Positions 20,658-30,205 are shown, numbered from the stretch's first letter. The stretch is DNA of 64,000 bases from Pseudomonas brenneri (GCF_007858285.1 NZ_VFIL01000016.1:1-64000), one strand, 5' to 3'. Notes: generated from the sequence alone by a model not told the origin. A program made the numbers and translations.

Positions 20658-21260
20658 ATGCAATTAAATGTAAATGACGCTCAAGCGATCGAAGTTTCCG
20701 AACTGACATTTGGCGGCGAATTCAACGAGACGCTCGTTCACCAAGCAGTCGTGGCCTACATGGCCGGCGGCCGTCAAGGTAGCAAGCAGCAAAAGACCCG
20801 TTCCGACGTTCGTGGTGGCGGTAAGCGCCCTTGGCGTCAGAAAGGTACTGGCCGTGCTCGTGCCGGTACTATCCGTAGCCCAATCTGGCGTGGCGGCGGT
20901 ACCACTTTCGCAGCTCGTCCACAGGATCACTCTCAGAAGCTCAACAAGAAGATGTACCGCGCAGCACTGCGCTCCATCCTTGCTGAACTCGTGCGTACTG
21001 ATCGTCTGGTCGTGGTTCAAGACTTCGCTGTTGAAGGTCCGAAAACCAAAGATCTGCTGGGCAAGCTGAACAACATGAATCTGACCGACGTTCTGATCGT
21101 GTCCGAAGCTGTTGATCAGAACCTGTACCTGGCTGCTCGCAACCTGCCACACGTTGATGTACGTGACGTGCAAGGTTCCGATCCAGTTAGTCTGATCGCA
21201 TACGACAAGGTGTTGATCACCGTGTCGGCCGTGAAGAAATTCGAGGAGCTGCTGGGATGA
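20658..21260 (+). CDS. rplD: 50S ribosomal protein L4
   Basis: L4 lines the exit tunnel and in E. coli also represses the S10 operon. The 200-residue product has the basic extended loop [23 protein letters not shown] and the SPIWRGGG motif, the tunnel part where macrolide changes occur; it looks normal. It overlaps rplW by 4 bases (ATGA). Confidence 0.97.
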
Positions 21261-21556
21261 ACCAGGAACGCGTATTTAAAGTTCTGCTTGGCCCGCACGT
21301 TTCCGAAAAGGCTACGGTTCTGGCTGACAAGAAAGGCCAGTTCGTTTTCAAGGTTGCAACTGACGCAACCAAGCTGGAAATCAAGAAGGCCGTCGAAAGC
21401 CTGTTCAGCGTGAAAGTAGAGCGTGTTACTACCCTGAATGTTCTGGGTAAGAGCAAGCGCACTGCTCGCGGTCTGGGCAAGCGTAATGACTGGAAGAAGG
21501 CAGTTATCTCCCTTCAGCCAGGCCAAGATCTCGATTTCAGCAGCAGTGCTGAGTAA
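21257..21556 (+). CDS. rplW: 50S ribosomal protein L23
   Basis: L23 sits at the tunnel exit and is the docking site for trigger factor and SRP. The 99-residue product has the conserved [15 protein letters not shown] start and [17 protein letters not shown] helix. It overlaps the end of rplD by 4 bases and is followed by rplB after 14 bases. Confidence 0.97.
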
Positions 21557-21570
21557 GGAAGGGGTGCATC

Positions 21571-22395
21571 ATGGCAATCGTTAAATGCAAACCGACTTCC
21601 CCTGGCCGCCGTTTTGTGGTCAAGGTGGTCAACCAGGAGCTGCATAAAGGCGCTCCTCACGCACCGCTGCTCGAGAAGAAATCGAAGACTGGTGGTCGTA
21701 ACAACAATGGTCGCATTACCACTCGTCACATCGGTGGTGGCCATAAGCAGCATTATCGTCTGGTCGATTTCCGTCGCAACGACAAAGATGGCATCTCTGC
21801 CACTGTCGAGCGTATCGAATACGATCCAAACCGTACTGCTCACATCGCTCTGCTGCTGTACGCAGATGGCGAGCGTCGCTACATCATCGCGCCTAAAGGC
21901 GTGAGTGCTGGCGACCAGCTGATCGCAGGTGCTCTGGCACCGATCAAGCCGGGCAACGCTCTGCAACTGCGTAACATTCCAGTTGGTAGCACCGTACACG
22001 GCATCGAATTGAAGCCAGGTAAAGGCGCACAGATCGCTCGTTCCGCTGGTGCTTCGGCTCAGCTGATCGCTCGTGAAGGTGTCTACGTGACCCTGCGTCT
22101 GCGTTCTGGTGAGATGCGTAAAGTGCTGGCTGAATGCCGTGCGACCCTGGGCGAAGTCTCGAACTCCGAGCACAGCCTGCGTTCGCTGGGTAAAGCTGGT
22201 GCCAAACGCTGGCGTGGCGTTCGCCCAACCGTTCGTGGTGTTGCCATGAACCCGGTTGACCACCCACACGGTGGTGGTGAAGGTCGTACCTCTGGTGGTC
22301 GTCATCCGGTATCGCCATGGGGCTTCCCGACTAAGGGCGCGAAGACTCGTGGTAATAAGCGTACCGACAAAATGATCGTCCGTCGTCGCAAGTAA
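21571..22395 (+). CDS. rplB: 50S ribosomal protein L2
   Basis: L2 is needed for subunit association and lies near the peptidyl transferase centre. The 274-residue product has the MNPVDHPHGGGEGR motif with the conserved histidine, and the basic C-terminus TRGNKRTDKMIVRRRK. Length and order (rplW-rplB-rpsS) are standard. Confidence 0.98.
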   Translation: MAIVKCKPTSPGRRFVVKVVNQELHKGAPHAPLLEKKSKTGGRNNNGRITTRHIGGGHKQHYRLVDFRRNDKDGISATVERIEYDPNRTAHIALLLYADGERRYIIAPKGVSAGDQLIAGALAPIKPGNALQLRNIPVGSTVHGIELKPGKGAQIARSAGASAQLIAREGVYVTLRLRSGEMRKVLAECRATLGEVSNSEHSLRSLGKAGAKRWRGVRPTVRGVAMNPVDHPHGGGEGRTSGGRHPVSPWGFPTKGAKTRGNKRTDKMIVRRRK

Positions 22396-22411
22396 ATAGA
22401 GGGATACGACA

Positions 22412-22687
22412 GTGCCACGTTCTCTGAAAAAAGGTCCTTTTATTGATCTTCACCTACTGAAGAAGATCGAAGTGGCGGCGGAAAAGAACGATCGCAAACC
22501 AGTTAAGACCTGGTCGCGCCGTTCTATGATCCTGCCACAAATGGTCGGTTTGACCATCGCAGTACACAACGGTCGCCAACACGTCCCAGTTCTCGTTAAC
22601 GAAGACATGGTCGGCCACAAACTGGGCGAGTTTGCCGGTACCCGCACTTACCGTGGGCACGTGGCAGACAAGAAAGCCAAGCGTTAA
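22412..22687 (+). CDS. rpsS: 30S ribosomal protein S19
   Basis: S19 lies in the 30S head with S13 and contacts A-site tRNA and 50S bridges. The 91-residue product starts at GTG (22412), 9 bases after GAGGG. It shows PRSLKKGPFIDLHLLKK and the GRQHVPVLVNEDMVGHKLGEFAGTR core. rplV follows after 11 bases. Confidence 0.97.
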   Translation: MPRSLKKGPFIDLHLLKKIEVAAEKNDRKPVKTWSRRSMILPQMVGLTIAVHNGRQHVPVLVNEDMVGHKLGEFAGTRTYRGHVADKKAKR

Positions 22688-22698
22688 GGGGTTAGGAA

Positions 22699-23031
22699 AT
22701 GGAAGTAGCCGCTAAGTTGTCGGGCGCTCGAATCTCCGCCCAGAAAGCCCGCTTGGTCGCCGACCAGATCCGCGGGAAGAAGGTGGGCGAAGCGCTCAAC
22801 CTGTTGGCTTTCAGCAGTAAGAAAGCCGCCGAGATCATGAAGAAAGTGCTGGAGTCGGCCGTAGCCAACGCCGAGCATAACGAAGGCGCAGACGTTGATG
22901 ACCTGAAGGTCAGCACCGTTTTCGTCAACGAAGGGCGTTCGCTGAAGCGTATCATGCCGCGTGCCAAAGGCCGTGCTGATCGCATCGTCAAGCGGTCTTG
23001 CCATATCACTGTCAAGGTTGCTGACAAGTAA
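22699..23031 (+). CDS. rplV: 50S ribosomal protein L22
   Basis: L22 lines the exit tunnel with L4. The 110-residue product has [17 protein letters not shown] at the N-terminus and the beta-hairpin [17 protein letters not shown] that projects into the tunnel. No macrolide-type insertion is visible. It is part of the S10 operon and is followed by rpsC. Confidence 0.97.
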
Positions 23032-23044
23032 CGGAGTCGAAGAG

Positions 23045-23731
23045 ATGGGTCAGAAAGTACATCCCATTGGCATTCGCCTGGGAATCGTCAAGGAGCACAC
23101 CTCCGTCTGGTACGCAGACGGTCGGACTTATGCGGACTATTTGTTCGCTGATCTGAAGGTGCGTGAGTATCTCCAAGACAAACTAAAAAGCGCGTCCGTA
23201 AGCCGTATCGATATCCATCGTCCGGCCCAAACTGCACGTATCACCATCCACACCGCTCGTCCAGGTATCGTTATCGGGAAGAAAGGTGAAGATGTTGAGA
23301 AACTGCGTCAGGACCTGACCAAGCAAATGGGTGTGCCTGTGCACATCAATATCGAAGAGATCCGCAAGCCGGAGCTCGACGGTATGCTGGTTGCGCAGAG
23401 CGTAGCTCAGCAGCTGGAGCGCCGCGTAATGTTCCGTCGTGCTATGAAGCGCGCCGTGCAAAACGCCATGCGTATTGGTGCCAAGGGCATCAAAATCCAA
23501 GTGAGCGGTCGTCTCGGCGGTGCTGAAATCGCACGTACTGAATGGTATCGCGAAGGTCGTGTGCCGTTGCACACCCTGCGTGCCGACATCGACTATGCCA
23601 ACTACGAAGCTCACACCACTTACGGTGTGATCGGTGTAAAGGTTTGGATCTTCAAAGGCGAAGTAATTGGTGGTCGCCAAGAAGAACTGAAACCACAAGC
23701 ACCAGCGCCTCGTAAAAAAGCTGCTAAGTAA
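23045..23731 (+). CDS. rpsC: 30S ribosomal protein S3
   Basis: S3 forms part of the mRNA entry channel and helps helicase activity. The 228-residue product starts at the ATG at 23045 ([13 protein letters not shown]); the longer in-frame reading back to 22961 lies inside rplV. A KH domain carries [15 protein letters not shown]. The C-terminus is a lysine-rich tail (PAPRKKAAK). Confidence 0.97.
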
Positions 23732-23743
23732 GGGGTACGCCAA

Positions 23744-24157
23744 ATGTTGCAACCTAAGCGTACGAAGTTCCGCAAGCAGATGACAGGCCACAACCGTGGT
23801 CTGGCTCAGCGCGGTAGCAAAGTCAGCTTCGGCGAGTTCGCGCTGAAGTCTGTAGCTCGTGGTCGTCTCACCGCTCGTCAGATCGAGTCAGCGCGTCGTG
23901 CACTGACCCGTCACGTAAAACGTGGCGGCAAGATCTGGATCCGTGTATTCCCGGACAAGCCGATCTCCAAAAAGCCTCTTGAGGTTCGGATGGGTAAAGG
24001 TAAGGGTAACGTGGAATACTGGGTAGCCCAGATTCAGCCAGGCAAAGTCCTGTATGAAATCGAGGGTGTAACTGAAGAGCTGGCGCGTGAGGCTTTTGCC
24101 CTGGCTGCTGCAAAGCTGCCGCTCGCCACCGCCTTTGTTAAACGGACGGTGATGTGA
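23744..24157 (+). CDS. rplP: 50S ribosomal protein L16
   Basis: L16 helps position the A-site tRNA acceptor end. The 137-residue product has [22 protein letters not shown] and the [14 protein letters not shown] motif. The stop overlaps the likely rpmC start by one base (TGATG). Arginine at the ycfD-type hydroxylation position appears present in the RHVKRGGK region. Confidence 0.97.
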
Positions 24158-24348
24158 TGAAAGCGAATGAACTTCGTGAAAAATCCGCACAGCAGCTGAA
24201 CGAGCAACTGCTCGGCCTGCTGCGCGACCAGTTCAATCTGCGTATGCAGAAAGCAACTGGCCAGTTGGGGCAGTCTCATCTGCTCTCGCAAGTTAAGCGT
24301 GACATCGCTCGCGTGAAGACTGTGCTCAACCAGCAGGCAGGTAAGTGA
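24157..24348 (+). CDS. rpmC: 50S ribosomal protein L29
   Basis: L29 is a small two-helix protein at the tunnel exit. The 63-residue product starts at the ATG at 24157, which overlaps the rplP stop; a GTG three bases earlier is in frame but less likely. Motifs are [18 protein letters not shown] and [17 protein letters not shown]. rpsQ follows after 2 bases. Confidence 0.96.
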
Positions 24349-24350
24349 TC

Positions 24351-24617
24351 ATGGCTGAAGCCGAAAAGACTGTCCGTACGCTGACTGGCCGTGTTGTCAG
24401 CGACAAGATGGACAAAACCATCACCGTTTTGATCGAGCGTCGCGTTAAGCACCCGATCTACGGTAAATATGTTAAGCGTTCGACTAAGCTGCACGCGCAC
24501 GACGAAACCAATCAGTGCCACATCGGCGACAAAGTCACTATTCGTGAAACTCGTCCGCTGGCCAAGACCAAGTCTTGGGCACTGGTTGATGTTCTCGAAC
24601 GCGCTGTGGAAGTCTAA
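24351..24617 (+). CDS. rpsQ: 30S ribosomal protein S17
   Basis: S17 is an early 16S-binding protein of OB-fold type. The 88-residue product starts at the ATG at 24351 (MAEAEKTVRTLTGRVVSDKMDKT) and has HPIYGKYVKRSTKLHAHDE. A GTG two codons upstream is in frame but would overlap the rpmC stop. It ends the S10 gene group; rplN follows after 23 bases without a clear promoter. Confidence 0.97.
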   Translation: MAEAEKTVRTLTGRVVSDKMDKTITVLIERRVKHPIYGKYVKRSTKLHAHDETNQCHIGDKVTIRETRPLAKTKSWALVDVLERAVEV

Positions 24618-24640
24618 GGACTAGGGGTCGGAGAAATTAT

Positions 24641-25009
24641 ATGATTCAGACTCAATCCATGCTCGATGTGGCCGATAACAGCGGCGCTCGCCGTGTTATG
24701 TGCATCAAGGTGCTGGGTGGCTCCCATCGTCGTTACGCTGGTATCGGTGACATCATCAAAGTTACCGTCAAGGAAGCAATTCCTCGCGGTAAAGTGAAAA
24801 AAGGCCAAGTGATGACTGCTGTTGTAGTCCGCACTCGTCACGGCGTACGCCGTGCTGATGGCTCCATTATCCGCTTTGATGGCAACGCTGCTGTTCTTCT
24901 GAACAACAAGCAAGAGCCGATCGGCACCCGTATCTTTGGGCCAGTGACCCGTGAACTTCGTACTGAGAAGTTCATGAAGATCGTCTCGCTCGCCCCAGAA
25001 GTGCTGTAA
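24641..25009 (+). CDS. rplN: 50S ribosomal protein L14
   Basis: L14 lies on the 50S interface and binds RsfS. The 122-residue product has MIQTQSMLDVADNSGAR and the GDIIKVTVKEAIPRGKVKKG motif. In E. coli a promoter before rplN starts the spc operon. Here I see no convincing -35/-10 pair in the 23-base gap, so it is probably read from the S10 promoter. Confidence 0.97.
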   Translation: MIQTQSMLDVADNSGARRVMCIKVLGGSHRRYAGIGDIIKVTVKEAIPRGKVKKGQVMTAVVVRTRHGVRRADGSIIRFDGNAAVLLNNKQEPIGTRIFGPVTRELRTEKFMKIVSLAPEVL

Positions 25010-25020
25010 GGAGATCCGAC

Positions 25021-25335
25021 ATGCAAAAGATTCGTCGTGACGACGAGATCATCGTGATCGCCGGCAAAGACAAAGGTAAGCGCGGTAAGGTGCTGAAGGT
25101 TCTTGCTGATGACCGTCTGGTCATTGGTGGTCTGAACCTGGTCAAGCGTCATACCAAGCCTAACCCCGCGTCGGGCGTACAGGGCGGTATCGTCGAGAAA
25201 GAAGCGCCATTGCACGCTTCTAACGTCGCCATCTTCAATGGCGAAACCAACAAGGCTGACCGCGTTGGTTTCAAAGTAGAAGACGGTAAGAAAATTCGTG
25301 TCTTCAAGTCGACCCAAAAAGCGGTTGATGCTTGA
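25021..25335 (+). CDS. rplX: 50S ribosomal protein L24
   Basis: L24 is an assembly initiator at the tunnel exit. The 104-residue product carries a KOW motif (IRRDDEIIVIAGKDKGKRGKV) and NLVKRHTKPNP. It follows rplN after 11 bases behind AAGGAG and is followed by rplE. Confidence 0.97.
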   Translation: MQKIRRDDEIIVIAGKDKGKRGKVLKVLADDRLVIGGLNLVKRHTKPNPASGVQGGIVEKEAPLHASNVAIFNGETNKADRVGFKVEDGKKIRVFKSTQKAVDA

Positions 25336-25357
25336 ACACTGCTAGGTAGATAAGACC

Positions 25358-25897
25358 ATGGCACGACTAAAAGAGATTTACCGGAAGGAAATCGCTCCGA
25401 AGCTTAAGGAAGAACTTAAGCTTTCGAACGTGATGGAAGTTCCGCGCGTTACCAAAATCACCCTGAACATGGGTCTGGGCGAAGCGATCGGCGACAAAAA
25501 AGTCATCGAGCACGCTGTTGCTGACCTGGAAAAGATCACCGGTCAAAAAGTCGTTGTGACTTACGCTCGGAAATCCATCGCTGGCTTTAAAGTCCGTGAA
25601 GGTTGGCCGATCGGTGTCAAAGTGACTCTGCGCCGTGAGCGTATGTACGAGTTCCTGGATCGTCTGCTGTCGATCTCCCTGCCTCGGGTTCGCGACTTCC
25701 GCGGCCTGAATGCCAAGTCCTTCGATGGTCGTGGTAACTACAGCATGGGCGTGAAAGAGCAGATCATCTTCCCGGAAATCGACTACGACAAGATCGATGC
25801 TCTCCGCGGTCTGGACATCACCCTGACCACCACTGCCAAGAACGATGATGAAGGCCGCGCTCTGCTGCGTGCGTTCAAATTCCCGTTCCGCAACTGA
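25358..25897 (+). CDS. rplE: 50S ribosomal protein L5
   Basis: L5 binds 5S rRNA in the central protuberance. The 179-residue product has VPRVTKITLNMGLGEA, the ITGQKVVVTYARKSIAGFK loop and GNYSMGVKEQIIFPEIDYD. In E. coli S8 represses the spc operon near this start; I did not find a clear S8-site copy by eye. Confidence 0.97.
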   Translation: MARLKEIYRKEIAPKLKEELKLSNVMEVPRVTKITLNMGLGEAIGDKKVIEHAVADLEKITGQKVVVTYARKSIAGFKVREGWPIGVKVTLRRERMYEFLDRLLSISLPRVRDFRGLNAKSFDGRGNYSMGVKEQIIFPEIDYDKIDALRGLDITLTTTAKNDDEGRALLRAFKFPFRN

Positions 25898-25910
25898 TTG
25901 GAGTAGGACC

Positions 25911-26216
25911 ATGGCCAAGATGAGCATGAAAAACCGCGAGCTGAAGCGTCAGCTCACGGTTGCCAAGTACGCCAAGAAGCGTGCAGCACTGAAAGCTATC
26001 ATCGTTGATCTGAACGCAAGTCCAGAAGCACGTTGGGAAGCTACAGTAGCTCTGCAGAAGCAGCCACGTGACGCAAGCGCTTCGCGCATGCGTAACCGCT
26101 GCCGCCTGACCGGTCGTCCACACGGCGTTTACCGCAAGTTCGGCCTTGGCCGTAACAAACTGCGTGAGGCGGCAATGCGTGGTGACGTACCAGGTCTGGT
26201 TAAAGCCAGCTGGTAA
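25911..26216 (+). CDS. rpsN: 30S ribosomal protein S14, zinc-independent form
   Basis: S14 is a late 30S head protein. The 101-residue product is the long form without the two CxxC zinc pairs; only a single cysteine is seen in the RNRCRLTGRPHGVYRKFGL motif. The ATG at 25911 follows GGAG. The longer in-frame reading back to 25845 lies in rplE. A terminator and a new promoter follow before rpsH. Confidence 0.96.
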   Translation: MAKMSMKNRELKRQLTVAKYAKKRAALKAIIVDLNASPEARWEATVALQKQPRDASASRMRNRCRLTGRPHGVYRKFGLGRNKLREAAMRGDVPGLVKASW

Positions 26217-26279
26217 GTACTTTCGAAGTCCAGGTGGCCAGGATCGCAAGATACTGACCACCGGTGGCCTAGAATCTGG

Positions 26280-26304
26280 AACAAGCCCCTTTTGGGGCTT
26301 GTTT
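26280..26304 (+). terminator. Rho-independent terminator after rpsN
   Basis: The 10-bp stem AACAAGCCCC/GGGGCTTGTT has a TTTT loop and ends in a short T-run. It interrupts the spc gene group. Confidence 0.8.
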
Positions 26305-26327
26305 CATTTCCGTAGTGTGTCTAAAAT
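26299..26327 (+). promoter_or_regulatory. Sigma-70 promoter for rpsH and downstream spc genes
   Basis: TTGTTT at 26299-26304 and TAAAAT at 26322-26327 are 17 bases apart. The -35 lies inside the 3' arm and tail of the preceding terminator, so the two signals share DNA. Confidence 0.6.
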
Positions 26328-26424
26328 ACGCGGCTCGCCTGAGCCCGTGTGTTTTATGCCCGGAGATTCTCGGTGACATATGTAGCCGCAAGGCTAATTT
26401 TTTTGTATTAGGAGCGTCTAGCCC

Positions 26425-26817
26425 ATGAGTATGCAGGACCCGTTAGCGGACATGCTAACTCGTATCCGTAATGCCCAGATGGCTGAAAAGTCCGTCGTAA
26501 GCATGCCATCTTCCACGTTGAAGGTAGCTGTTGCCAAAGTCCTGAAAGACGAAGGCTACATTGCGGGTTATCAGATCAGCAGCGAAATCAAGCCACTGCT
26601 GTCCATCGAGCTGAAGTACTTCGAAGGCCGTCCGGTCATCGAGGAAGTGAAGCGCGTTAGCCGTCCAGGCCTGCGTCAGTACAAGTCCGTTGAAGATCTG
26701 CCGAAAGTTCGTGGCGGTCTTGGCGTGTCTATCGTCTCCACCAACAAAGGTGTGATGACGGATCGTGCTGCGCGCGCTGCCGGTGTCGGCGGCGAAGTTC
26801 TTTGCACTGTGTTCTAA
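26425..26817 (+). CDS. rpsH: 30S ribosomal protein S8
   Basis: S8 is a central 16S-binding assembly protein. The 130-residue product has MSMQDPLADMLTRIRNAQ and the C-terminal GGLGVSIVSTNKGVMTDRAA motif. It has its own promoter about 100 bases upstream. It is the first gene of the rpsH-rplF-rplR-rpsE-rpmD-rplO-secY-rpmJ unit. Confidence 0.97.
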   Translation: MSMQDPLADMLTRIRNAQMAEKSVVSMPSSTLKVAVAKVLKDEGYIAGYQISSEIKPLLSIELKYFEGRPVIEEVKRVSRPGLRQYKSVEDLPKVRGGLGVSIVSTNKGVMTDRAARAAGVGGEVLCTVF

Positions 26818-26829
26818 GGGGGGATAAGC

Positions 26830-27363
26830 ATGTCTCGCGTCGCTAAGAACCCCGTTAAGCTGCCAGCCGGTGTCGAAGTAAAATTCGCAGGCCAACAGCT
26901 TTCGGTGAAGGGTGCCAAGGGTACTCTTGAACTGAACATCCATTCGTCCGTTGAGATCGTTGAAGAAGCTGGTGAGCTGCGTTTCGCTGCTCGCAATGGC
27001 GATCAACAAACTCGCGCAATGGCCGGTACCACGCGTGCGTTGGTAAACAACATGGTCCAAGGCGTAAGCCAAGGCTTCGAGCGCAAGCTCCAGCTGGTCG
27101 GTGTTGGTTACAAAGCGCAAGCAAAAGGCACGGTTTTGAACCTGGCCCTTGGCTTCTCGCACCCAGTGGATTACGAACTGCCGGAAGGCATCACCGCTGA
27201 AACTCCTAGCCAGACCGATATCCTGATCAAGGGCATCGATAAGCAGCTGGTAGGTCAAGTGGCTGCCGAGATCCGCGACTTCCGTCCACCAGAGCCGTAC
27301 AAAGGCAAAGGTGTGCGCTACGCGGACGAAGTCGTCCGTCGTAAAGAAGCCAAGAAGAAGTAG
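26830..27363 (+). CDS. rplF: 50S ribosomal protein L6
   Basis: L6 lies at the base of the stalk near the sarcin-ricin loop. The 177-residue product has two repeated domains, MSRVAKNPVKLPAGVEV at the start and the signature RPPEPYKGKGVRYADE near the end. It follows rpsH after 12 bases. Confidence 0.97.
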   Translation: MSRVAKNPVKLPAGVEVKFAGQQLSVKGAKGTLELNIHSSVEIVEEAGELRFAARNGDQQTRAMAGTTRALVNNMVQGVSQGFERKLQLVGVGYKAQAKGTVLNLALGFSHPVDYELPEGITAETPSQTDILIKGIDKQLVGQVAAEIRDFRPPEPYKGKGVRYADEVVRRKEAKKK

Positions 27364-27373
27364 GGCATAGCAA

Positions 27374-27724
27374 ATGACCGACAAAAAAGTTACTCGACTG
27401 CGTCGCGCTCGCAAAGCACGCCTGAAAATGCACGAACTCGAAGTCGTGCGTCTCTGCGTGTTCCGCTCGTCGCAGCACATCTACGCCCAGGTCATCTCGG
27501 CCGACGGCAACAAAGTCCTGGCAAGCGCCTCGACTTTGGATAAAGAACTGCGTGATGGTGCCACTGGCAACATCGACGCGGCCACTAAGGTTGGCCAGCT
27601 GGTCGCTACGCGTGCTAAGGCCGCTGGCGTCTCGCAAGTGGCTTTCGACCGCTCTGGCTTCAAGTACCACGGCCGCGTGAAAGCGCTGGCTGATGCTGCT
27701 CGTGAAGCTGGGCTGGAGTTCTAA
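27374..27724 (+). CDS. rplR: 50S ribosomal protein L18
   Basis: L18 binds 5S rRNA with L5. The 116-residue product has RLRRARKARLKMHE at the N-terminus and ends in FDRSGFKYHGRVKALADAAREAGL. It is closely packed between rplF and rpsE. Confidence 0.97.
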   Translation: MTDKKVTRLRRARKARLKMHELEVVRLCVFRSSQHIYAQVISADGNKVLASASTLDKELRDGATGNIDAATKVGQLVATRAKAAGVSQVAFDRSGFKYHGRVKALADAAREAGLEF

Positions 27725-27727
27725 GTT

Positions 27728-28228
27728 ATGTCAAATAACGACCAAAAGCGCGACGAAGGCTACATTGAGAAGCTGGTTCAAGTTAACCGCGTAGCCAAAA
27801 CCGTTAAAGGCGGCCGTATCTTCACTTTCACCGCGTTGACCGTGGTAGGTGATGGTAAGGGCCGTGTTGGCTTCGGCCGTGGCAAGTCGCGTGAAGTGCC
27901 TGCTGCGATCCAGAAGGCAATGGAAGCTGCTCGTCGCAACATGATCCAAGTTGACCTGAACGGCACCACTCTGCAGTACGCAATGAAGTCCGCTCACGGC
28001 GCTTCGAAGGTGTACATGCAGCCTGCTTCTGAAGGTACCGGTATCATCGCTGGCGGCGCTATGCGTGCTGTCCTCGAAGTTGCTGGCGTTCAGAACGTTC
28101 TGGCCAAGTGCTACGGCTCGACTAACCCGGTAAACGTGGTTCACGCCACTTTCAAGGGTTTGAAAGCTATGCAGTCTCCTGAATCCATTGCCGCCAAGCG
28201 TGGCAAAAGCGTCAAGGAGATCTTCTGA
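27728..28228 (+). CDS. rpsE: 30S ribosomal protein S5
   Basis: S5 takes part in decoding accuracy and the mRNA entry channel. The 166-residue product has the double-stranded-RNA-like N-terminal domain ([20 protein letters not shown]) and [17 protein letters not shown]. No spectinomycin-type change is evident in the KGGR loop. It follows rplR by 3 bases. Confidence 0.97.
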
Positions 28229-28230
28229 TC

Positions 28231-28407
28231 ATGGCTACCGTTAAAGTAACGCTGATCAAAAGCATGACCGGCCGCATCCCTAACCACAAATTGTGCGTTA
28301 AGGGTTTGGGTCTGCGTCGCATCGGTCACACTGTAGAAGTCCAGGATACTCCCGAGAATCGCGGGATGATCAACAAGGCTTACTACATGCTGCGTGTCGA
28401 GGGTTAA
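28231..28407 (+). CDS. rpmD: 50S ribosomal protein L30
   Basis: This small 58-residue gene lies between rpsE and rplO. The product reads [20 protein letters not shown] and ends MLRVEG, the standard L30 with the [15 protein letters not shown] motif. The ATG follows CAAGGAG in the rpsE end, and rplO starts 3 bases after the stop. Confidence 0.96.
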
Positions 28408-28410
28408 TCG

Positions 28411-28848
28411 ATGAAACTCAATGATCTGAGTCCAGCGCCGGGTTCCCGTCGCGAAAAGCATCGTCCGGGCCGTGGTATCGGTAGCGGTTTGGGTAAGACT
28501 GGTGGCCGTGGCCACAAAGGTCAGACCTCCCGCTCCGGTGGCACCATTGCTCCAGGCTTTGAAGGCGGTCAACAGCCGCTGCATCGTCGCCTGCCGAAGT
28601 TCGGTTTCGTTTCCCTGAAAGCCATGGATCGCGCAGAAGTGCGTTTGTCCGAGCTGGCTAAAGTGGAAGGCGACATCGTTACTCTGCAGACCCTGAAAGA
28701 TGCCAACGTGATCAACGTCAACGTACAGCGTGTGAAAATCATGCTGTCCGGTGAAGTGACTCGCGCTGTCACTATCGGCAAGGGAATCGGCGCCACCAAA
28801 GGTGCGCGTTCGGCTATCGAAGCAGCTGGCGGCAAGTTCGAGGAATAA
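28411..28848 (+). CDS. rplO: 50S ribosomal protein L15
   Basis: L15 is a late 50S assembly protein. The 145-residue product has MKLNDLSPAPGSRREKHRPG and the glycine-rich GIGSGLGKTGGRGHKGQ stretch. It ends immediately before secY, with no gap, so the two are translationally linked. Confidence 0.97.
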   Translation: MKLNDLSPAPGSRREKHRPGRGIGSGLGKTGGRGHKGQTSRSGGTIAPGFEGGQQPLHRRLPKFGFVSLKAMDRAEVRLSELAKVEGDIVTLQTLKDANVINVNVQRVKIMLSGEVTRAVTIGKGIGATKGARSAIEAAGGKFEE

Positions 28849-30177
28849 ATGGCTAAGCAAGGTGCTCTCTCAGCGCTCGGCAAAGGCGGTATGTCTGAAC
28901 TTTGGGCTCGTCTGCGTTTTCTGTTCCTGGCGATTATCGTCTACCGAATAGGCGCACACATCCCGGTTCCAGGTATCAACCCGGACCGACTCGCAGACCT
29001 GTTTCGACAGAATGAGGGGACCATTCTTAGCTTGTTCAACATGTTTTCCGGCGGCGCGCTGGAACGGATGAGCATCTTTGCACTGGGGATCATGCCGTAC
29101 ATTTCGGCATCGATCATCATGCAGTTGATGAGCGCCGTCAGCCCGCAGCTGGAGCAGTTGAAGAAGGAAGGTGAAGCTGGTCGTCGCAAGATTAGCCAGT
29201 ACACCCGCTACCTCACTGTCGTTCTTGCTCTCGTCCAGGCTGTTGGCATGTCCATCGGTCTGGCAGGGCAGGGCGTAGCGTTCACTGGTGACTTTGGCTT
29301 CCATTTCGTCGCGGTAACCACATTTGTGGCTGGTGCGATGTTCATGATGTGGCTGGGTGAGCAGATTACTGAGCGTGGTGTTGGCAACGGTATCTCGATG
29401 TTGATTTTCGCAGGTATCGTCGCCGGTCTTCCGAGGGCAATCGGGCAGTCTTTCGAGTCTGCACGTCAGGGTGATATCAATATCTTCGCCTTGGTTGCCA
29501 TCGGTTTGCTGGCAGTAGCGATTATCGGTTTTGTGGTGTTCATTGAGCGTGGCCAGCGTCGTATTGCTGTTCACTACGCCAAGCGTCAGCAGGGCCGTAA
29601 GGTCTTTGCCGCGCAGACCAGCCACTTGCCGCTGAAAGTGAATATGGCCGGTGTTATTCCTGCTATCTTCGCGAGCAGCATTTTGCTGTTTCCGGCTTCG
29701 TTGGGTGCCTGGTTCGGTCAGTCTGAAGGTATGGGCTGGTTGCAGGACATCTCGCAGTCGATCGCTCCTGGTCAGCCGTTGAATATTCTGCTGTTTAGTG
29801 CAGGGATTATTTTCTTCTGCTTCTTCTATACGGCGTTGATGTTCAATCCGAAAGACGTAGCGGAAAACCTGAAGAAGTCCGGTGCCTTTATTCCGGGTAT
29901 TCGTCCAGGCGAGCAGTCGGCGCGCTATATTGATGGCGTTCTGACTCGTTTGACCCTGTTCGGTGCTCTATATATGACGGCCGTGTGCTTGCTACCCCAG
30001 TTTCTGGTGGTTGCAGCCAACGTTCCGTTCTACCTTGGCGGGACCTCGTTGCTGATCGTCGTCGTGGTTGTGATGGACTTCATGTCCCAAGTACAATCGC
30101 ACCTCGTTTCGCACCAGTACGAATCCCTGATGAAGAAAGCCAACCTGAAGGGCTACGGCAGCGGCATGTTGCGCTGA
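28849..30177 (+). CDS. secY: Protein translocase subunit SecY
   Basis: SecY is the channel of the inner-membrane Sec translocon, partnered with SecE (3066). The 442-residue product has the expected ten membrane segments. Recognisable parts are [13 protein letters not shown] at the end of the first segment, the plug region [29 protein letters not shown], and a C-terminus ending [10 protein letters not shown]. The start ATG directly follows the rplO stop. Confidence 0.97.
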
Positions 30178-30205
30178 GTACCCCATAAGGTTCGAGGAGT
30201 TGGTG

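Noticed and set aside
24618..24640. A spc-operon promoter before rplN, as in E. coli
   Set aside because: The 23-base gap has no 17-spaced -35/-10 pair.
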